DNA from: DATLXU01 sp035575515
Lineage (GTDB): Bacteria; Acidobacteriota; Blastocatellia; UBA7656
Reading direction: 5' to 3'
Length of the DNA: 64,000 nucleotides
NCBI GenBank assembly: GCA_035575515.1
Contig: DATLXU010000113.1
Coordinates: forward strand, 1 to 64,000
This document shows, piece by piece, positions 1-7,897 of the stretch. The translations under genes were made by a program, and so were the position numbers. The notes under the pieces are model-generated. The model saw nothing but the letters and a program-made list of their open reading frames with translations. It was not told the DNA's origin and did no database searches. Position 1 is the first letter of the stretch; every line of letters begins with the position of its first letter.

Positions 1-20
1 CTATTGTAAATTTCCGACAT
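1..20 (-). CDS. Possible 5' end of a gene leaving the window on the left
   Basis: Reading leftward, an ATG at 20 opens M-S-E-I-Y-N and the frame is still open at the window edge. An AAAGGAG motif lies six bases upstream, a good ribosome-binding distance. A second ATG four bases further upstream (at 24) is in another frame and stops after seven codons. Too little is visible to name a product. If real, this gene runs in the same direction as the sigma/anti-sigma operon. Confidence 0.35.
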
Positions 21-30
21 TCATTTCTCC

Positions 31-50
31 TTTGGTGTGTTCTCACCAAA
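31..50. promoter_or_regulatory. 7-bp dyad next to the ribosome-binding site of the left-edge gene
   Basis: TTTGGTG (31-37) and CACCAAA (44-50) are perfect inverted copies separated by six bases. On the leftward transcript the hairpin ends directly against the GGAG of the ribosome-binding site. It could be an operator or an RNA hairpin affecting translation. The function is inference. A second dyad, CACTGGT-CGA-ACCAGTG, lies at 100-116. Otherwise 21-348 holds no gene that I can support. Confidence 0.3.
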
Positions 51-348
51 CCACCTTAGGAGAATTTTTCTGCCGGAACGCTCAAAGCTGTTCAAGTCGC
101 ACTGGTCGAACCAGTGGCTTACCCTTTGTTCAAATAGTTAAAGTGAAGAAGTTGGGGCTTGACCGCCCCATAGGAGTTTTCCTCCCGGATTTTAACGGTT
201 CAGAATATTGGCTCCTGCGAGGGTGGCAGAAGCAGTATTAGCGAAACGTTGGCCTTGCTCACTCTTTCCACTCAATTGCCGAGTAGGACGGCTGCCAGCT
301 TATCACTTCTGGATTGTCGAGTCAACAAAGCGAATTAAATCACAGGCC

Positions 349-1116
349 TCAGTGAGGTGTTTCAGTATTTTGTATCGTTTGGGCAAATTCCTGCAATTCG
401 CCGCTGTTGAGATCAGATACAGCCCAGTACTCCATTCCCGATCTGGTCCAGTGAATGAGATTATAGCCTTGGCGCGACGCGCTCGACTCTCGCTCATCTG
501 ATTGTGTGGAGGGCCAGATAAATAGATTAATGAAATGTTTCCTGCGCTGGTACACCAAAGTGGCAACGGGATGATTATCAATATAGTCGAGCCGCCCTCC
601 GACCAGAGCGAATCCGTATTCAGCCAGGTCTTTTACCGGCGGCGAAAAATCCAGCTTGCCGTTAAACCAGGGCTTCACCGTATGCTGATCAGAAGATGGA
701 ACGTCCGTCAAATGGTTCGCCATAAGCGAGCGCACATGGCTTGATATGATCTCCTGCGTCAAAAGATCATTGGCCGAAAGCTGAGTGCGCAACAGCACGA
801 TCCCCCAGATCGAGACAGCAGCGACAACAACAACTGAAGCCGCAACAAAGACCCAGCGCCCCAAGACGACACGCGGCCTGGTTTCGGCTTTGCTCGTCTT
901 GCGCACGGCTGAACGCACGCGATTCTGTAGGCCCGAAGGGGGATTGAAATACAAAGAGCTTTCGGCAAACGCCGCCCGCAATGTTTGATGATTCTCCTGT
1001 ATTCGCGCGCAAATCACACACGCGCGCAGGTGCTCCTCGAGATCCAGACTCCGTACCAGATCGAGTTCACCGTCAACATATGCGCCGATAAGCTTTTGCG
1101 TGTCCTCACAAATCAT
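349..1116 (-). CDS. Zinc-binding anti-sigma factor, single-pass membrane protein
   Basis: A 255-residue protein that probably binds and silences the ECF sigma factor encoded just upstream. The N-terminus has the ZAS-type zinc motif (H-x3-C-x2-C around residues 29-36, with Cys3 nearby) expected of zf-HC2 anti-sigma factors. One hydrophobic segment at about residues 86-108 would anchor it in the inner membrane, leaving a periplasmic C-terminal domain of about 140 residues that could sense an envelope signal. The ATG at 1116 lies inside the end of the sigma gene (11-base overlap), so the two are translationally coupled. The C-terminal sensor domain resembles nothing I can name. Confidence 0.85.
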   Translation of the reverse strand: MICEDTQKLIGAYVDGELDLVRSLDLEEHLRACVICARIQENHQTLRAAFAESSLYFNPPSGLQNRVRSAVRKTSKAETRPRVVLGRWVFVAASVVVVAAVSIWGIVLLRTQLSANDLLTQEIISSHVRSLMANHLTDVPSSDQHTVKPWFNGKLDFSPPVKDLAEYGFALVGGRLDYIDNHPVATLVYQRRKHFINLFIWPSTQSDERESSASRQGYNLIHWTRSGMEYWAVSDLNSGELQEFAQTIQNTETPH

Positions 1117-1645
1117 GTGAATACTCCCTGCCCTTGCCTCTAGTTAGAAGTTGCTGAAGCCGTTTGCGCGCGCGGGCCAATCGCGACATCACTGTGCCCA
1201 ACGGAACATTTGCAATATCGGCAATCTCCTTGTAAGACATCTCTTCAAGCTCGCGCAGCACCAGCACCTCGCGAAACTCCGCGGGCAATTCTTCCAGAGC
1301 CTGCTTGAGCATCTGGCTGTCCGCACTTTGCAGCAGCCTTATCTCGGGGTCGAGACTTTCATCTCTTATGCTGTAGACTTCATCATAAAAATCCGTCGCA
1401 AGCTCGTGCGACCTGTTCCGCTGCATCCAGGTGTAGCAGGTGTTGCGCACGATTGTGAGAAGCCATGAGCGGCTGTCGCCCCCACGAAAACCGCCATAGA
1501 ACTTGAAGGCGCGCAGGTATGCTTCCTGCACGACGTCCTCTGCATCCGCGTCGTTTCGCGTAAGCCATCGCGCTAGGTTGTAGGCTGCGGCCAGGTGCGG
1601 TAAGACCGTCTGCTCGAAACTGGCGAGTTTGCTCTGTTCCCGCAA
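1106..1645 (-). CDS. RNA polymerase sigma factor, ECF (sigma-70 family)
   Basis: A 179-residue ECF sigma factor. Region 2 is visible at about residues 17-85, with the typical DAEDVVQEAYLRAF helix. Region 4 at about 110-170 has the ELPAEFREVLVLRELEEMSY lead into a helix-turn-helix (EIADIANVPLGTVMSRLARA). The only plausible start is TTG at 1645, since no in-frame ATG lies upstream. A GAGG motif sits about 12 bases before it. It is cotranscribed with, and overlaps, its anti-sigma factor. A GGAATA-N17-GTCTTA motif 36 bases upstream looks like its own promoter, and the divergent operon carries a matching motif, so it may control both. Confidence 0.92.
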   Translation of the reverse strand: MREQSKLASFEQTVLPHLAAAYNLARWLTRNDADAEDVVQEAYLRAFKFYGGFRGGDSRSWLLTIVRNTCYTWMQRNRSHELATDFYDEVYSIRDESLDPEIRLLQSADSQMLKQALEELPAEFREVLVLRELEEMSYKEIADIANVPLGTVMSRLARARKRLQQLLTRGKGREYSHDL

Positions 1646-1680
1646 GCGATTCTGTTTCCTCTCTACTGTGCCCTCCAGTA

Positions 1681-1709
1681 TAAGACCACGCTTCCATCTA
1701 TTTTATTCC
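1681..1709 (-). promoter_or_regulatory. Candidate ECF-type promoter of the sigma/anti-sigma operon
   Basis: On the minus strand, GGAATA (1709-1704) is followed after exactly 17 bases by GTCTTA (1686-1681). This resembles ECF promoters (GGAA-type -35, GTC-type -10). The -10 ends 35 bases before the TTG start of the sigma gene. Autoregulation is usual for ECF operons, but here it is inference from the motif. Confidence 0.4.
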
Positions 1710-1734
1710 CGCAGACGAATAAAGGCATAGCGCA

Positions 1735-1763
1735 GGAATATCTGAGCGAAGGAATCGGTATAG
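1735..1763 (+). promoter_or_regulatory. Candidate ECF-type promoter of the metallophosphoesterase operon
   Basis: On the plus strand, GGAATA (1735-1740) is followed after exactly 17 bases by GTATAG (1758-1763), which ends 35 bases before the ATG at 1799. Element, spacer length and distance to the start codon mirror the divergent motif at 1681-1709. This suggests that one sigma factor reads both directions. Confidence 0.4.
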
Positions 1764-1798
1764 CCTGATGAATGCACTTTTGCGATTGGGAGGAAAGG

Positions 1799-2707
1799 AT
1801 GAGCAAGATAGATAGACGAGATTTTATGAAGATAGCGGGGATCGGAGGCTTAATCTTCGCTTCCGGCTTGGGTTTTAACGCACTTGGGTCTAATCACTCC
1901 GGCGGCGGCAAACGAGCTAAGGACGATTTCTATTTCGTCCAGCTTTCCGACACTCACTGGGGATTTGACGGCCCGGCGGTCAATCCTGACTCTAAGGGAA
2001 CGCTGAAAAAAGCTGTGGCTGCGGTCAATAGCCTTGAGGAGCAACCCGACTTCATCGTATTCACAGGCGACCTGACTCACACGACAGAAGATCGCAGAGT
2101 GCGGCGCGAGAGGATGGCGGAGTTCCGCGACATAGTCAGCGGTCTCAAGGCGAAGACCGTTCATTTTATGGCCGGAGAGCACGACGCATCACTTGATCGA
2201 GGCGAAGCATATCAGGAATTTTTTGGAAAACTGAACTACACCTTCGATCACAAGGGCGTGCATTTCATCGTTCTCGACAACGTATCCGACCCTGCGGCAG
2301 TCATAGGCGAAACACAACTGAAATGGCTGCAGGATGATTTGAAGAAGCAGAAGCATGATGCGCCAATCGTTGTGCTAACACACAGGCCGCTCTTCGGTCT
2401 CTACCCTCAGTGGGATTGGGCGACGCGCGATGCTTCCGCAGTCATCAATGCTCTGATGCCGTATAAGAACGTCACCGTCTTCTATGGACACATTCATCAG
2501 GAACATCACTTTATGACGGGCCACATCGCGCATCACGCTGCGAAATCTCTGATGTTCCCCTTGCCTGCGCCCGGCTCTGCTCCGAAGCGCGTGCCAATAC
2601 CCTGGGACGCATCCGCGCCATATAAGGGGCTTGGCTTTCGCCAGGTTGAAGCCGCTGCTCGAAAGGCGCATTACGAAATAACTGAATTTCCAGTCACGAA
2701 AGGATAG
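1799..2707 (+). CDS. Tat-exported calcineurin-like metallophosphoesterase
   Basis: A 302-residue predicted exported phosphoesterase. The N-terminus (residues 4-20) is a twin-arginine signal, DRRDFMKIAGIGG. The metal-binding motifs follow in order: SDTHWG (DxH), FTGDLTH (GD), AGEHD in place of the usual GNHD, LTHRP, and GHIHQEHH (GHxH). Together these define the dinuclear-metal calcineurin-like fold. The start at ATG 1799 is chosen because GGAGGAAAG lies just upstream and it places the Tat motif at the N-terminus; a frame-open ATG at 1772 would add nine unlikely residues. It heads an operon with a CuA protein (six bases on) and a cytochrome c. The substrate cannot be read from the sequence. 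Confidence 0.85.
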   Translation: MSKIDRRDFMKIAGIGGLIFASGLGFNALGSNHSGGGKRAKDDFYFVQLSDTHWGFDGPAVNPDSKGTLKKAVAAVNSLEEQPDFIVFTGDLTHTTEDRRVRRERMAEFRDIVSGLKAKTVHFMAGEHDASLDRGEAYQEFFGKLNYTFDHKGVHFIVLDNVSDPAAVIGETQLKWLQDDLKKQKHDAPIVVLTHRPLFGLYPQWDWATRDASAVINALMPYKNVTVFYGHIHQEHHFMTGHIAHHAAKSLMFPLPAPGSAPKRVPIPWDASAPYKGLGFRQVEAAARKAHYEITEFPVTKG

Positions 2708-2712
2708 AGTTT

Positions 2713-3078
2713 ATGAAACGAATAATCGCACTGACATTAATAGCTTTTGCCGCGTTCGGAATAATCATGTTCACCGCTGCGTTTGGAGCGAGCGCCCCAA
2801 CTGAACAGGTGATTCGTGTGACGGCGAAGAAGTTTGAATTCAGCCCCGGCGAGATAACAGTCAAGAAAGGCGAGCCGGTGCTCCTGGAACTGACAGCAGA
2901 AGATGTAAGACATGGATTCAGCTTGCCGGATTTCGGCATCCGCGCAGACATAAAACCCGGCGTCATAAACCGAGTTAAGTTCACGCCCGACAAAGCCGGC
3001 AGATTCGACTTCACCTGTGATGTCTTCTGCGGCAGCGGTCACGAGGATATGTCTGGAACGCTTGTCGTCACAGAGTAG
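2713..3078 (+). CDS. CuA-type cupredoxin (cytochrome oxidase subunit II-like domain)
   Basis: A 121-residue protein with a hydrophobic N-terminal signal or anchor (residues 1-27) and a cupredoxin domain. The CuA ligand set is complete: His67 (in VRHGFSLPDFG), then Cys102, Cys106, His110 and Met113 in the C-x3-C-x3-H-x2-M arrangement. It is far shorter than a true oxidase subunit II, lacks the two-helix membrane hairpin, and no oxidase subunit I is nearby. It is therefore more likely a free or singly anchored periplasmic electron carrier. It sits six bases after the phosphoesterase and 38 bases before a cytochrome c, a likely electron partner. Confidence 0.85.
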   Translation: MKRIIALTLIAFAAFGIIMFTAAFGASAPTEQVIRVTAKKFEFSPGEITVKKGEPVLLELTAEDVRHGFSLPDFGIRADIKPGVINRVKFTPDKAGRFDFTCDVFCGSGHEDMSGTLVVTE

Positions 3079-3116
3079 CTGGCAATGCCGAAATGTATTG
3101 AGAAAGTGAGTTGGCG

Positions 3117-3623
3117 ATGAAGAAATTCTTGAGCGGCGTTATAACAGCTTTCGCGCTCGCATGCATCGTAGCCTTCACCATTATGAAGCTTGGGCTTGTG
3201 CCTCTGAATGCGGACGCGGCTCCATCATCATTGGAAAAGAGCATCTTTTCAATGGCAGTCCGTTCATCGGTGGCACACCACGCAACCGAGCAGCCTAAAG
3301 ATGGCTTTCCAACCAATGAGGACCTTTTGTCTGGCGCGGAGATTTACAAAGGGATGTGCGCCGAGTGTCACGGGTCGTTGAGCGGGCGGCCCAGCACTTT
3401 AGGGGCATCATTCTATCCTCCAGCACCCCAGTTGCCCGGGCGAGCCACCGCATACACGGAACCGGAACTCTTCTGGATTGTCAAGCACGGAATCCGCAAC
3501 ACATCAATGCCATCCTGGCGCAACATGCTCTCTGACGAGGGCATCTGGCAGGTGGTGTCATTCGTGAAGAGGATCAATGCGCTGCCGCCGGAAGTCGGGG
3601 CCGAATTGAAAGGGCAAAACTGA
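3117..3623 (+). CDS. Monohaem cytochrome c, exported or membrane-anchored
   Basis: A 168-residue class I-like cytochrome c. A hydrophobic segment at residues 7-28 is a signal or anchor. The haem-binding motif is CAECH (Cys81, Cys84, His85), and Met131 in NTSMPSW is the likely distal ligand. The C-terminal helix (GIWQVVSFVKRI) is typical of the family. ATG 3117 is preferred to a TTG six bases upstream because it starts the basic MKKFL signal region and follows a purine-rich stretch. Its place behind a CuA protein suggests that the two pass electrons in the periplasm. The donor and terminal acceptor are unknown. Confidence 0.88.
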   Translation: MKKFLSGVITAFALACIVAFTIMKLGLVPLNADAAPSSLEKSIFSMAVRSSVAHHATEQPKDGFPTNEDLLSGAEIYKGMCAECHGSLSGRPSTLGASFYPPAPQLPGRATAYTEPELFWIVKHGIRNTSMPSWRNMLSDEGIWQVVSFVKRINALPPEVGAELKGQN

Positions 3624-3695
3624 TTGCCGCCTTGCCATCGCTGCCGCAACCATCTAGCATGCTTGTTTTGTGTTTACGCGATAGTAGAGAAGCCA

Positions 3696-4934
3696 ATGAC
3701 ACCCAAGAAAGAAACGATTGAAACGCTCGTTGACGCCGTGCGCAAGGTCAGCAGCTCGCTCGACCTCGATGAAGTGCTCAACACAATTTTCGACTCGCTC
3801 AAGGAACTGCTCGATTATTCTGCGGCTGTGATAGTAGTCGTTGACCCGGCGAGCGGCGATATTCTGGAGATGCAAACTCGCGGCTACCCGCCCCATTCAA
3901 TCTCTCAGGATTTCATCGAGTCGGGCAGCGGCATAATCGGATGGGTCATCAAGAACGCGCGCGGCGAAATCGTAGGCGATGTGAAGCAGGATACGCGCTA
4001 CGTCAAGGCGCGCGCTGAGACCCGCTCCGAGATAGCCGCTCCGCTCGTTCGATACGACGGGCAGGTGATAGGCGTCATCAACCTTGAAGCCGATTGGGCC
4101 AACGGATATGACGAGCGCGACCTTGAACTGCTCACGATGTTCGCGTCGCTTGCGGCTTCGGCCATTGACCACACGCTGCTTTACCGCGAGGTGATGCGGC
4201 AGCGACGCGCCGAAACCGAGCTTGAGCTTGCGCGCAAAGTGGTCGAAAGCCTTCTGCCGCGCGCCTTCCCCATCGTTGAAGGATTGGACGTTTACGGGAC
4301 TACGATTCCTGTGCGCGAGGTCGGTGGCGATTATTTCGATTTCGTTGATTCCATCTCCGACCGTTTGGCCGTGATGGTCGCGGACGTATCGGGCAAAGGG
4401 CTTGCCGCCGCTTTGATAATGGTCACGTTCCGCGCATACATTCACGCGACGATTATTAACGAGTTTGCGATGCGAGTCGTGATGGCGCGCGTGAATCGGC
4501 TTGTGTATGAGGCGACGAACGGCGAGCGATTCATTACAACTTTTTACGGTCTCATTGATCCTGAAACAAGGCGGCTGCTCTACATCAATGCGGGCCACAA
4601 CCCTCCGCTGCTGTTGAGGGCTGACGGTATGAGTCGTCTGCTTGAGCAGGGAGGGCTTCCGCTGGGCGTATTTGATGACTCGCGTTATTCGGAAGCGGTT
4701 GTTGATTTCGAGCCGGGCGATATTTTGGTGATGTACACGGACGGTGTAGTTGAGGCGCGAAATGCGCGCGGCGAAGATTTCGGACTGAGGCGACTTGAGC
4801 AAGCCGTGAGAGCGGTGAGCGACCGCCGCGCTCACGAGATCGCTCAAGCCGTGATAAGCGAAGTTCATTACCACACATCCGAAGCCGGCGGTCCCGAAGA
4901 CGATTTGACGGTTTCGATAATCAAGGTCATCTGA
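3696..4934 (+). CDS. GAF domain / SpoIIE-type PP2C protein phosphatase
   Basis: A 412-residue cytosolic regulator. A GAF sensor domain covers about residues 15-165 and a short coiled linker follows. A PPM/SpoIIE phosphatase domain runs from about 200 to the end, with metal-binding motifs VGGDYFDF, VADVSGKG, NAGHNPP, MYTDGVVEA and the closing EDDLT. Such proteins usually dephosphorylate an anti-anti-sigma factor in a partner-switching pathway, but no partner is encoded nearby. ATG 3696 is chosen over an upstream frame-open ATG (3624) because the 24 extra residues are unlike the family. The gene follows cytochrome c by 72 bases and ends convergently with the next operon. Confidence 0.9.
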   Translation: MTPKKETIETLVDAVRKVSSSLDLDEVLNTIFDSLKELLDYSAAVIVVVDPASGDILEMQTRGYPPHSISQDFIESGSGIIGWVIKNARGEIVGDVKQDTRYVKARAETRSEIAAPLVRYDGQVIGVINLEADWANGYDERDLELLTMFASLAASAIDHTLLYREVMRQRRAETELELARKVVESLLPRAFPIVEGLDVYGTTIPVREVGGDYFDFVDSISDRLAVMVADVSGKGLAAALIMVTFRAYIHATIINEFAMRVVMARVNRLVYEATNGERFITTFYGLIDPETRRLLYINAGHNPPLLLRADGMSRLLEQGGLPLGVFDDSRYSEAVVDFEPGDILVMYTDGVVEARNARGEDFGLRRLEQAVRAVSDRRAHEIAQAVISEVHYHTSEAGGPEDDLTVSIIKVI

Positions 4935-4935
4935 A

Positions 4936-5017
4936 ACCGCAAAGGACGCTGCGGTGACGCGGAGATTCGCGGAGTGCTTTATCATCTAAAGCAATTTCCT
5001 CTGCGCACCTTTGCGGT
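4936..5017. repeat. Inverted repeat between convergent genes, possible terminator
   Basis: ACCGCAAAGG (4936-4945) and its exact inverse CCTTTGCGGT (5008-5017) flank a stretch containing GACGCGGAGATTCGCGGAG. The phosphatase gene ends at 4934 and the facing gene ends at 5026, so the structure fills the gap between two converging transcripts. It has no T-run, so bidirectional termination is only a possibility. It also resembles the short dispersed repeats elsewhere in the window. Confidence 0.45.
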
Positions 5018-5025
5018 CTGGCTTC

Positions 5026-6162
5026 TCATCGTGGACCTATTTGAATCGAGAAATCCGGATTGCTCTTACGCCGCCAGATGAAACCGTCCAGAACGTAGTG
5101 TGTGATTTGAGGCAGAGCCAGCAACGGCACGATGATTAGCTTGAGCGATTCGATATTCCACGCGCTGCCGAAGAACCAGCTTCGATCATGCCAAACGCCG
5201 CGATCCCACAACATCTCTTCAACGTAAGCGAGCGCCCACAGGATCATCAGGAACGCCGCAGGGCCACGCGCGAATAAGCGATAAAAACCGCGACCTTCTT
5301 TTTGCTTAAGTCGACGGCGACCATACCAGTATATCAATGCAAGATACGGCACGCCGTGAATGATGACGTTCGTCACCGTAAAGGCATAATCTGAGTTGAA
5401 CGCGACTATTCCGACGTACCAGCACACAACGGTCGTCGCCACGACAATCTCTTTGCCGGGGTTGAATTCTTTCTTGACAAAGAAGCGATAAAGCGAGCGC
5501 AGCGCGTAAACGATCAGCACCAACCAGTAAATCGGCTCCGCGATGCTTGCAATGATTGAAGGGATAGCTGAGAAGTCATCTTTCAAAAACCACCAGAAGG
5601 CGCGCGGCAGGTGCGCGTGCCAGTAAATGAGCGGGTAAACGGTCGCGGCATAGATCGTAATCGTATCAATCCATTTGCCCAATGAGTCGCGTTCGCCCGC
5701 TCGCGCACGATACAGCGCGACCCATCCGTATTGCTGGCGAACGAAATGAAAGACCGCGACATAAGCCAACGCGCGCCAGAACACAAGCTCGCCTTCAGAG
5801 TAAAGCGCAACGCCGACGATGAATCCCAACATCGGCACGAGCGCATAGAGGTAGGGCCTTCGCTTCAACTCATCAACGTCTGCGTAAACGCGAAAGCCTG
5901 TCGAATAAACGTGCGCGACATCAATTAGCAGCACAGCAGGAATCCATGCCCAATCTGGCATTGCGTCGTCTAGCACACCGACGCTTGCGCCAATCCATAA
6001 AGCAAGCAGCGACGCAACCGCGCTTCCGAGAAAGACGCTGAGGTCAACGCGCGCGGAGAAAAGCCAGGGGTCAGGGGGCAGGGGGCGGGGGTCAGGGCGC
6101 GCTGCGTGATTCCCTTCCCTTGCAATAGACGCACTGTTCATATGTTGTACAGTTTCCATCAT
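5026..6162 (-). CDS. Polytopic inner-membrane protein of unknown function, end of the polyamine-like cassette
   Basis: A 378-residue integral membrane protein with roughly nine hydrophobic segments from residue 40 onward. Conserved-looking charged and aromatic clusters lie at segment edges (HFVRQQYGWVALYRARAGERDS, VIIHGVPYLALIYWYGRRR, ITHYVLDGFIWRR). The histidines near membrane boundaries are worth noting, but I do not recognise the family. It overlaps the upstream flavoprotein gene by four bases (ATGA), so it belongs to the same operon. Residues 20-33 (ARPDPRPLPPDP) are encoded by one arm of a GTCAGGG-rich intergenic repeat, so the true conserved protein probably starts near residue 33. Confidence 0.75.
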   Translation of the reverse strand: MMETVQHMNSASIAREGNHAARPDPRPLPPDPWLFSARVDLSVFLGSAVASLLALWIGASVGVLDDAMPDWAWIPAVLLIDVAHVYSTGFRVYADVDELKRRPYLYALVPMLGFIVGVALYSEGELVFWRALAYVAVFHFVRQQYGWVALYRARAGERDSLGKWIDTITIYAATVYPLIYWHAHLPRAFWWFLKDDFSAIPSIIASIAEPIYWLVLIVYALRSLYRFFVKKEFNPGKEIVVATTVVCWYVGIVAFNSDYAFTVTNVIIHGVPYLALIYWYGRRRLKQKEGRGFYRLFARGPAAFLMILWALAYVEEMLWDRGVWHDRSWFFGSAWNIESLKLIIVPLLALPQITHYVLDGFIWRRKSNPDFSIQIGPR

Positions 6163-6195
6163 CCCTGACCCTCGACACCCGACCTCCGACCCCTG
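6066..6195. repeat. GTCAGGG-rich inverted repeat lying inside two gene ends
   Basis: A G-rich arm at 6066-6097 (AGGGGTCAGGGGGCAGG...) and a C-rich arm at 6163-6195 (CCCTGACCCTCGACACCCG...) are approximate inverse copies, each made of repeats of GGGTCAGG. They resemble the outer arms of the element at 41177-41303. Here they encode the N-terminus of the membrane protein and the last 12 or so residues of the flavoprotein, which suggests insertion at a gene junction followed by extension of both reading frames. Confidence 0.55.
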
Positions 6196-7874
6196 CTCTC
6201 AAGCACTTCATAAGCCGCGCGCGTGCCGTGATAGAACGCTTCTTCAAATAAGGCAACACCGCTTAAATCGGAATGTGCGAAGTGAATGCCTCGATAAGGC
6301 GTCATCGCTGCGTGGCGGGCTTCGCTCCACACAAATCCAGTTCGCGGCCTTATCATTGCGTGGCCCCAGCGCATAACATCGAGCCGTTCAACCAATGCCC
6401 GAATCTCTTTGTGAGGGCGGGATAAATCGGCAAGCGCAACATCAGCCCATTCATCGCGGCCAGTCGTGAGCAGCTTTGATCTTGCCGCACGCGGGTCTTC
6501 GTCGCAGAGCGGATAGTAATAGGTGAAGACAGAAGGACCGCGATCTATTCCGCGCTGGTGAGTCGCGACGACGTAGCCGAGCGAAGGGCTTTCATAAATC
6601 ACGTTGTCCCACGCAAGAGGAAAGCCCCGGTCAGCAGGCCGATCTTTCAAGAATAAATTCGCAACCATCCACGCGCCGTATTGGTATTCGGCGACGTGCG
6701 GCGGCGCGTTGTCGCGATAAGGGCGAATCAAGTACCGAGTCAAAAAATGCGGCGCGGCGAATATAACTTTCTCGGCGTGAAAGCCGATTGCGCTTTGCGC
6801 TTCGTGGTCAACAGCTATCACATCAACCCCGCCCTGATTGTTTGAATCAGAGGGAATAATTTCAGCGGCGGCAAATCCGAGCTTCGCTTTTGATTTAACT
6901 TTGTCGTAAAGATAAGAGACCAATCGCCCATTGCCTTCGGGCCAGGTCATCAGCGGCTGCGCTTCGTCGCCCGATTTTTTCACTCGCGAGGCGAAGTAAA
7001 AAAGCCCCGCCCACGCGCTCGCCTGATCGAGCGTCAGGCCATAATCGTCGCGGCAGGCGTAATCAACCAGCCAGCGAAGTCGCGGCGACGTGAGATTGCG
7101 CTCAGCGAGCCAATCGGCCATCGAAACCTTATCGAGCGCAGTGACTTCTGAGTCATCAGAGCAGGCAGCAACAGGGATAGTGAAAGCGCGGCGGCCTTTT
7201 GAATCACGCCATTGCACCCAGTTGTTCACTTCCGTATTGAAGCGATTGAGTTGAGCTTTGTCGTCTTCGCTTTCGCCCGCGTGCAAGTACAATCCTTCGT
7301 ACCAGCGGCCACGATAATAGATTCGCTCTTCGGGATCGCGGCACAAAAACTGTTCGGCGACAATCGGCTCGCCGTCATCCGCGTACCCATCGAGCATACC
7401 CATCTCATCAAGCAGCGAGACAAGCGCGCGGTTCTCCTTCATAGGCACGGGCAGGTAATGCGCGCCCCATGGATAAGAAACAATGTGCGACGCGCCGCTT
7501 CGGGCCGTGCCGCCGGGCGCGCGCTCAAGCTCAAGAAGTATGAAATCATCGAAGCCCGCTTTGAGTAATCGCCACGCGGCTGAAAGTCCAGCGACTCCGC
7601 CGCCGACAATAACTACGCCGACGCGCTGCCATGCATCGCCGGATGGCTCAACGCGCAATCCATCGCGCAAGCGGTGGCCGATTCCCTCAGATGCTCCGAC
7701 AATTTCGCCCGGCGGCAGCGGCGGCATTTTGCTTGAGCGACACGCAGCCATCATCGCAGGCACACCGAGCATCGCCGCAAGCACTTCGCGCCGAGTGAAG
7801 CCAGTTTTCGGTTTTGAATTTCGAGTTTCTGGTTGACCTTCCATCGAATTATCGTTCTTCAACAGGTTCGCCAT
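6159..7874 (-). CDS. Tat-exported FAD-dependent amine oxidase-like flavoprotein
   Basis: A 571-residue NAD(P)-binding-like Rossmann flavoprotein of the amine oxidase/phytoene desaturase group. Residues 27-46 read FTRREVLAAMLGVPAMMAAC, a twin-arginine signal ending in a possible lipobox, so the enzyme is probably anchored on the outer face of the inner membrane. The FAD-binding motif VVIVGGGVAGLSAAWRLLKA follows near residue 87, then a second glycine patch (APGGTARSG). The C-terminus has the usual GVALFEEAFYHGTRAAYEVL FAD contact. It lies 23 bases after a spermidine-synthase-like gene and overlaps the next gene by four bases. Polyamine oxidation is a reasonable inference from context, not shown by the sequence. 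The last dozen residues derive from a repeat. Confidence 0.82.
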   Translation of the reverse strand: MANLLKNDNSMEGQPETRNSKPKTGFTRREVLAAMLGVPAMMAACRSSKMPPLPPGEIVGASEGIGHRLRDGLRVEPSGDAWQRVGVVIVGGGVAGLSAAWRLLKAGFDDFILLELERAPGGTARSGASHIVSYPWGAHYLPVPMKENRALVSLLDEMGMLDGYADDGEPIVAEQFLCRDPEERIYYRGRWYEGLYLHAGESEDDKAQLNRFNTEVNNWVQWRDSKGRRAFTIPVAACSDDSEVTALDKVSMADWLAERNLTSPRLRWLVDYACRDDYGLTLDQASAWAGLFYFASRVKKSGDEAQPLMTWPEGNGRLVSYLYDKVKSKAKLGFAAAEIIPSDSNNQGGVDVIAVDHEAQSAIGFHAEKVIFAAPHFLTRYLIRPYRDNAPPHVAEYQYGAWMVANLFLKDRPADRGFPLAWDNVIYESPSLGYVVATHQRGIDRGPSVFTYYYPLCDEDPRAARSKLLTTGRDEWADVALADLSRPHKEIRALVERLDVMRWGHAMIRPRTGFVWSEARHAAMTPYRGIHFAHSDLSGVALFEEAFYHGTRAAYEVLESRGRRSGVEGQG

Positions 7875-7897
7875 TGCTGAAAACTAAACACTCAAAA

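Noticed and set aside
3897..4985. A 362-codon minus-strand open frame antisense to the GAF-SpoIIE phosphatase gene
   Set aside because: It mirrors a clear phosphatase gene, has no recognisable domain, and arises from the high GC third-position bias.
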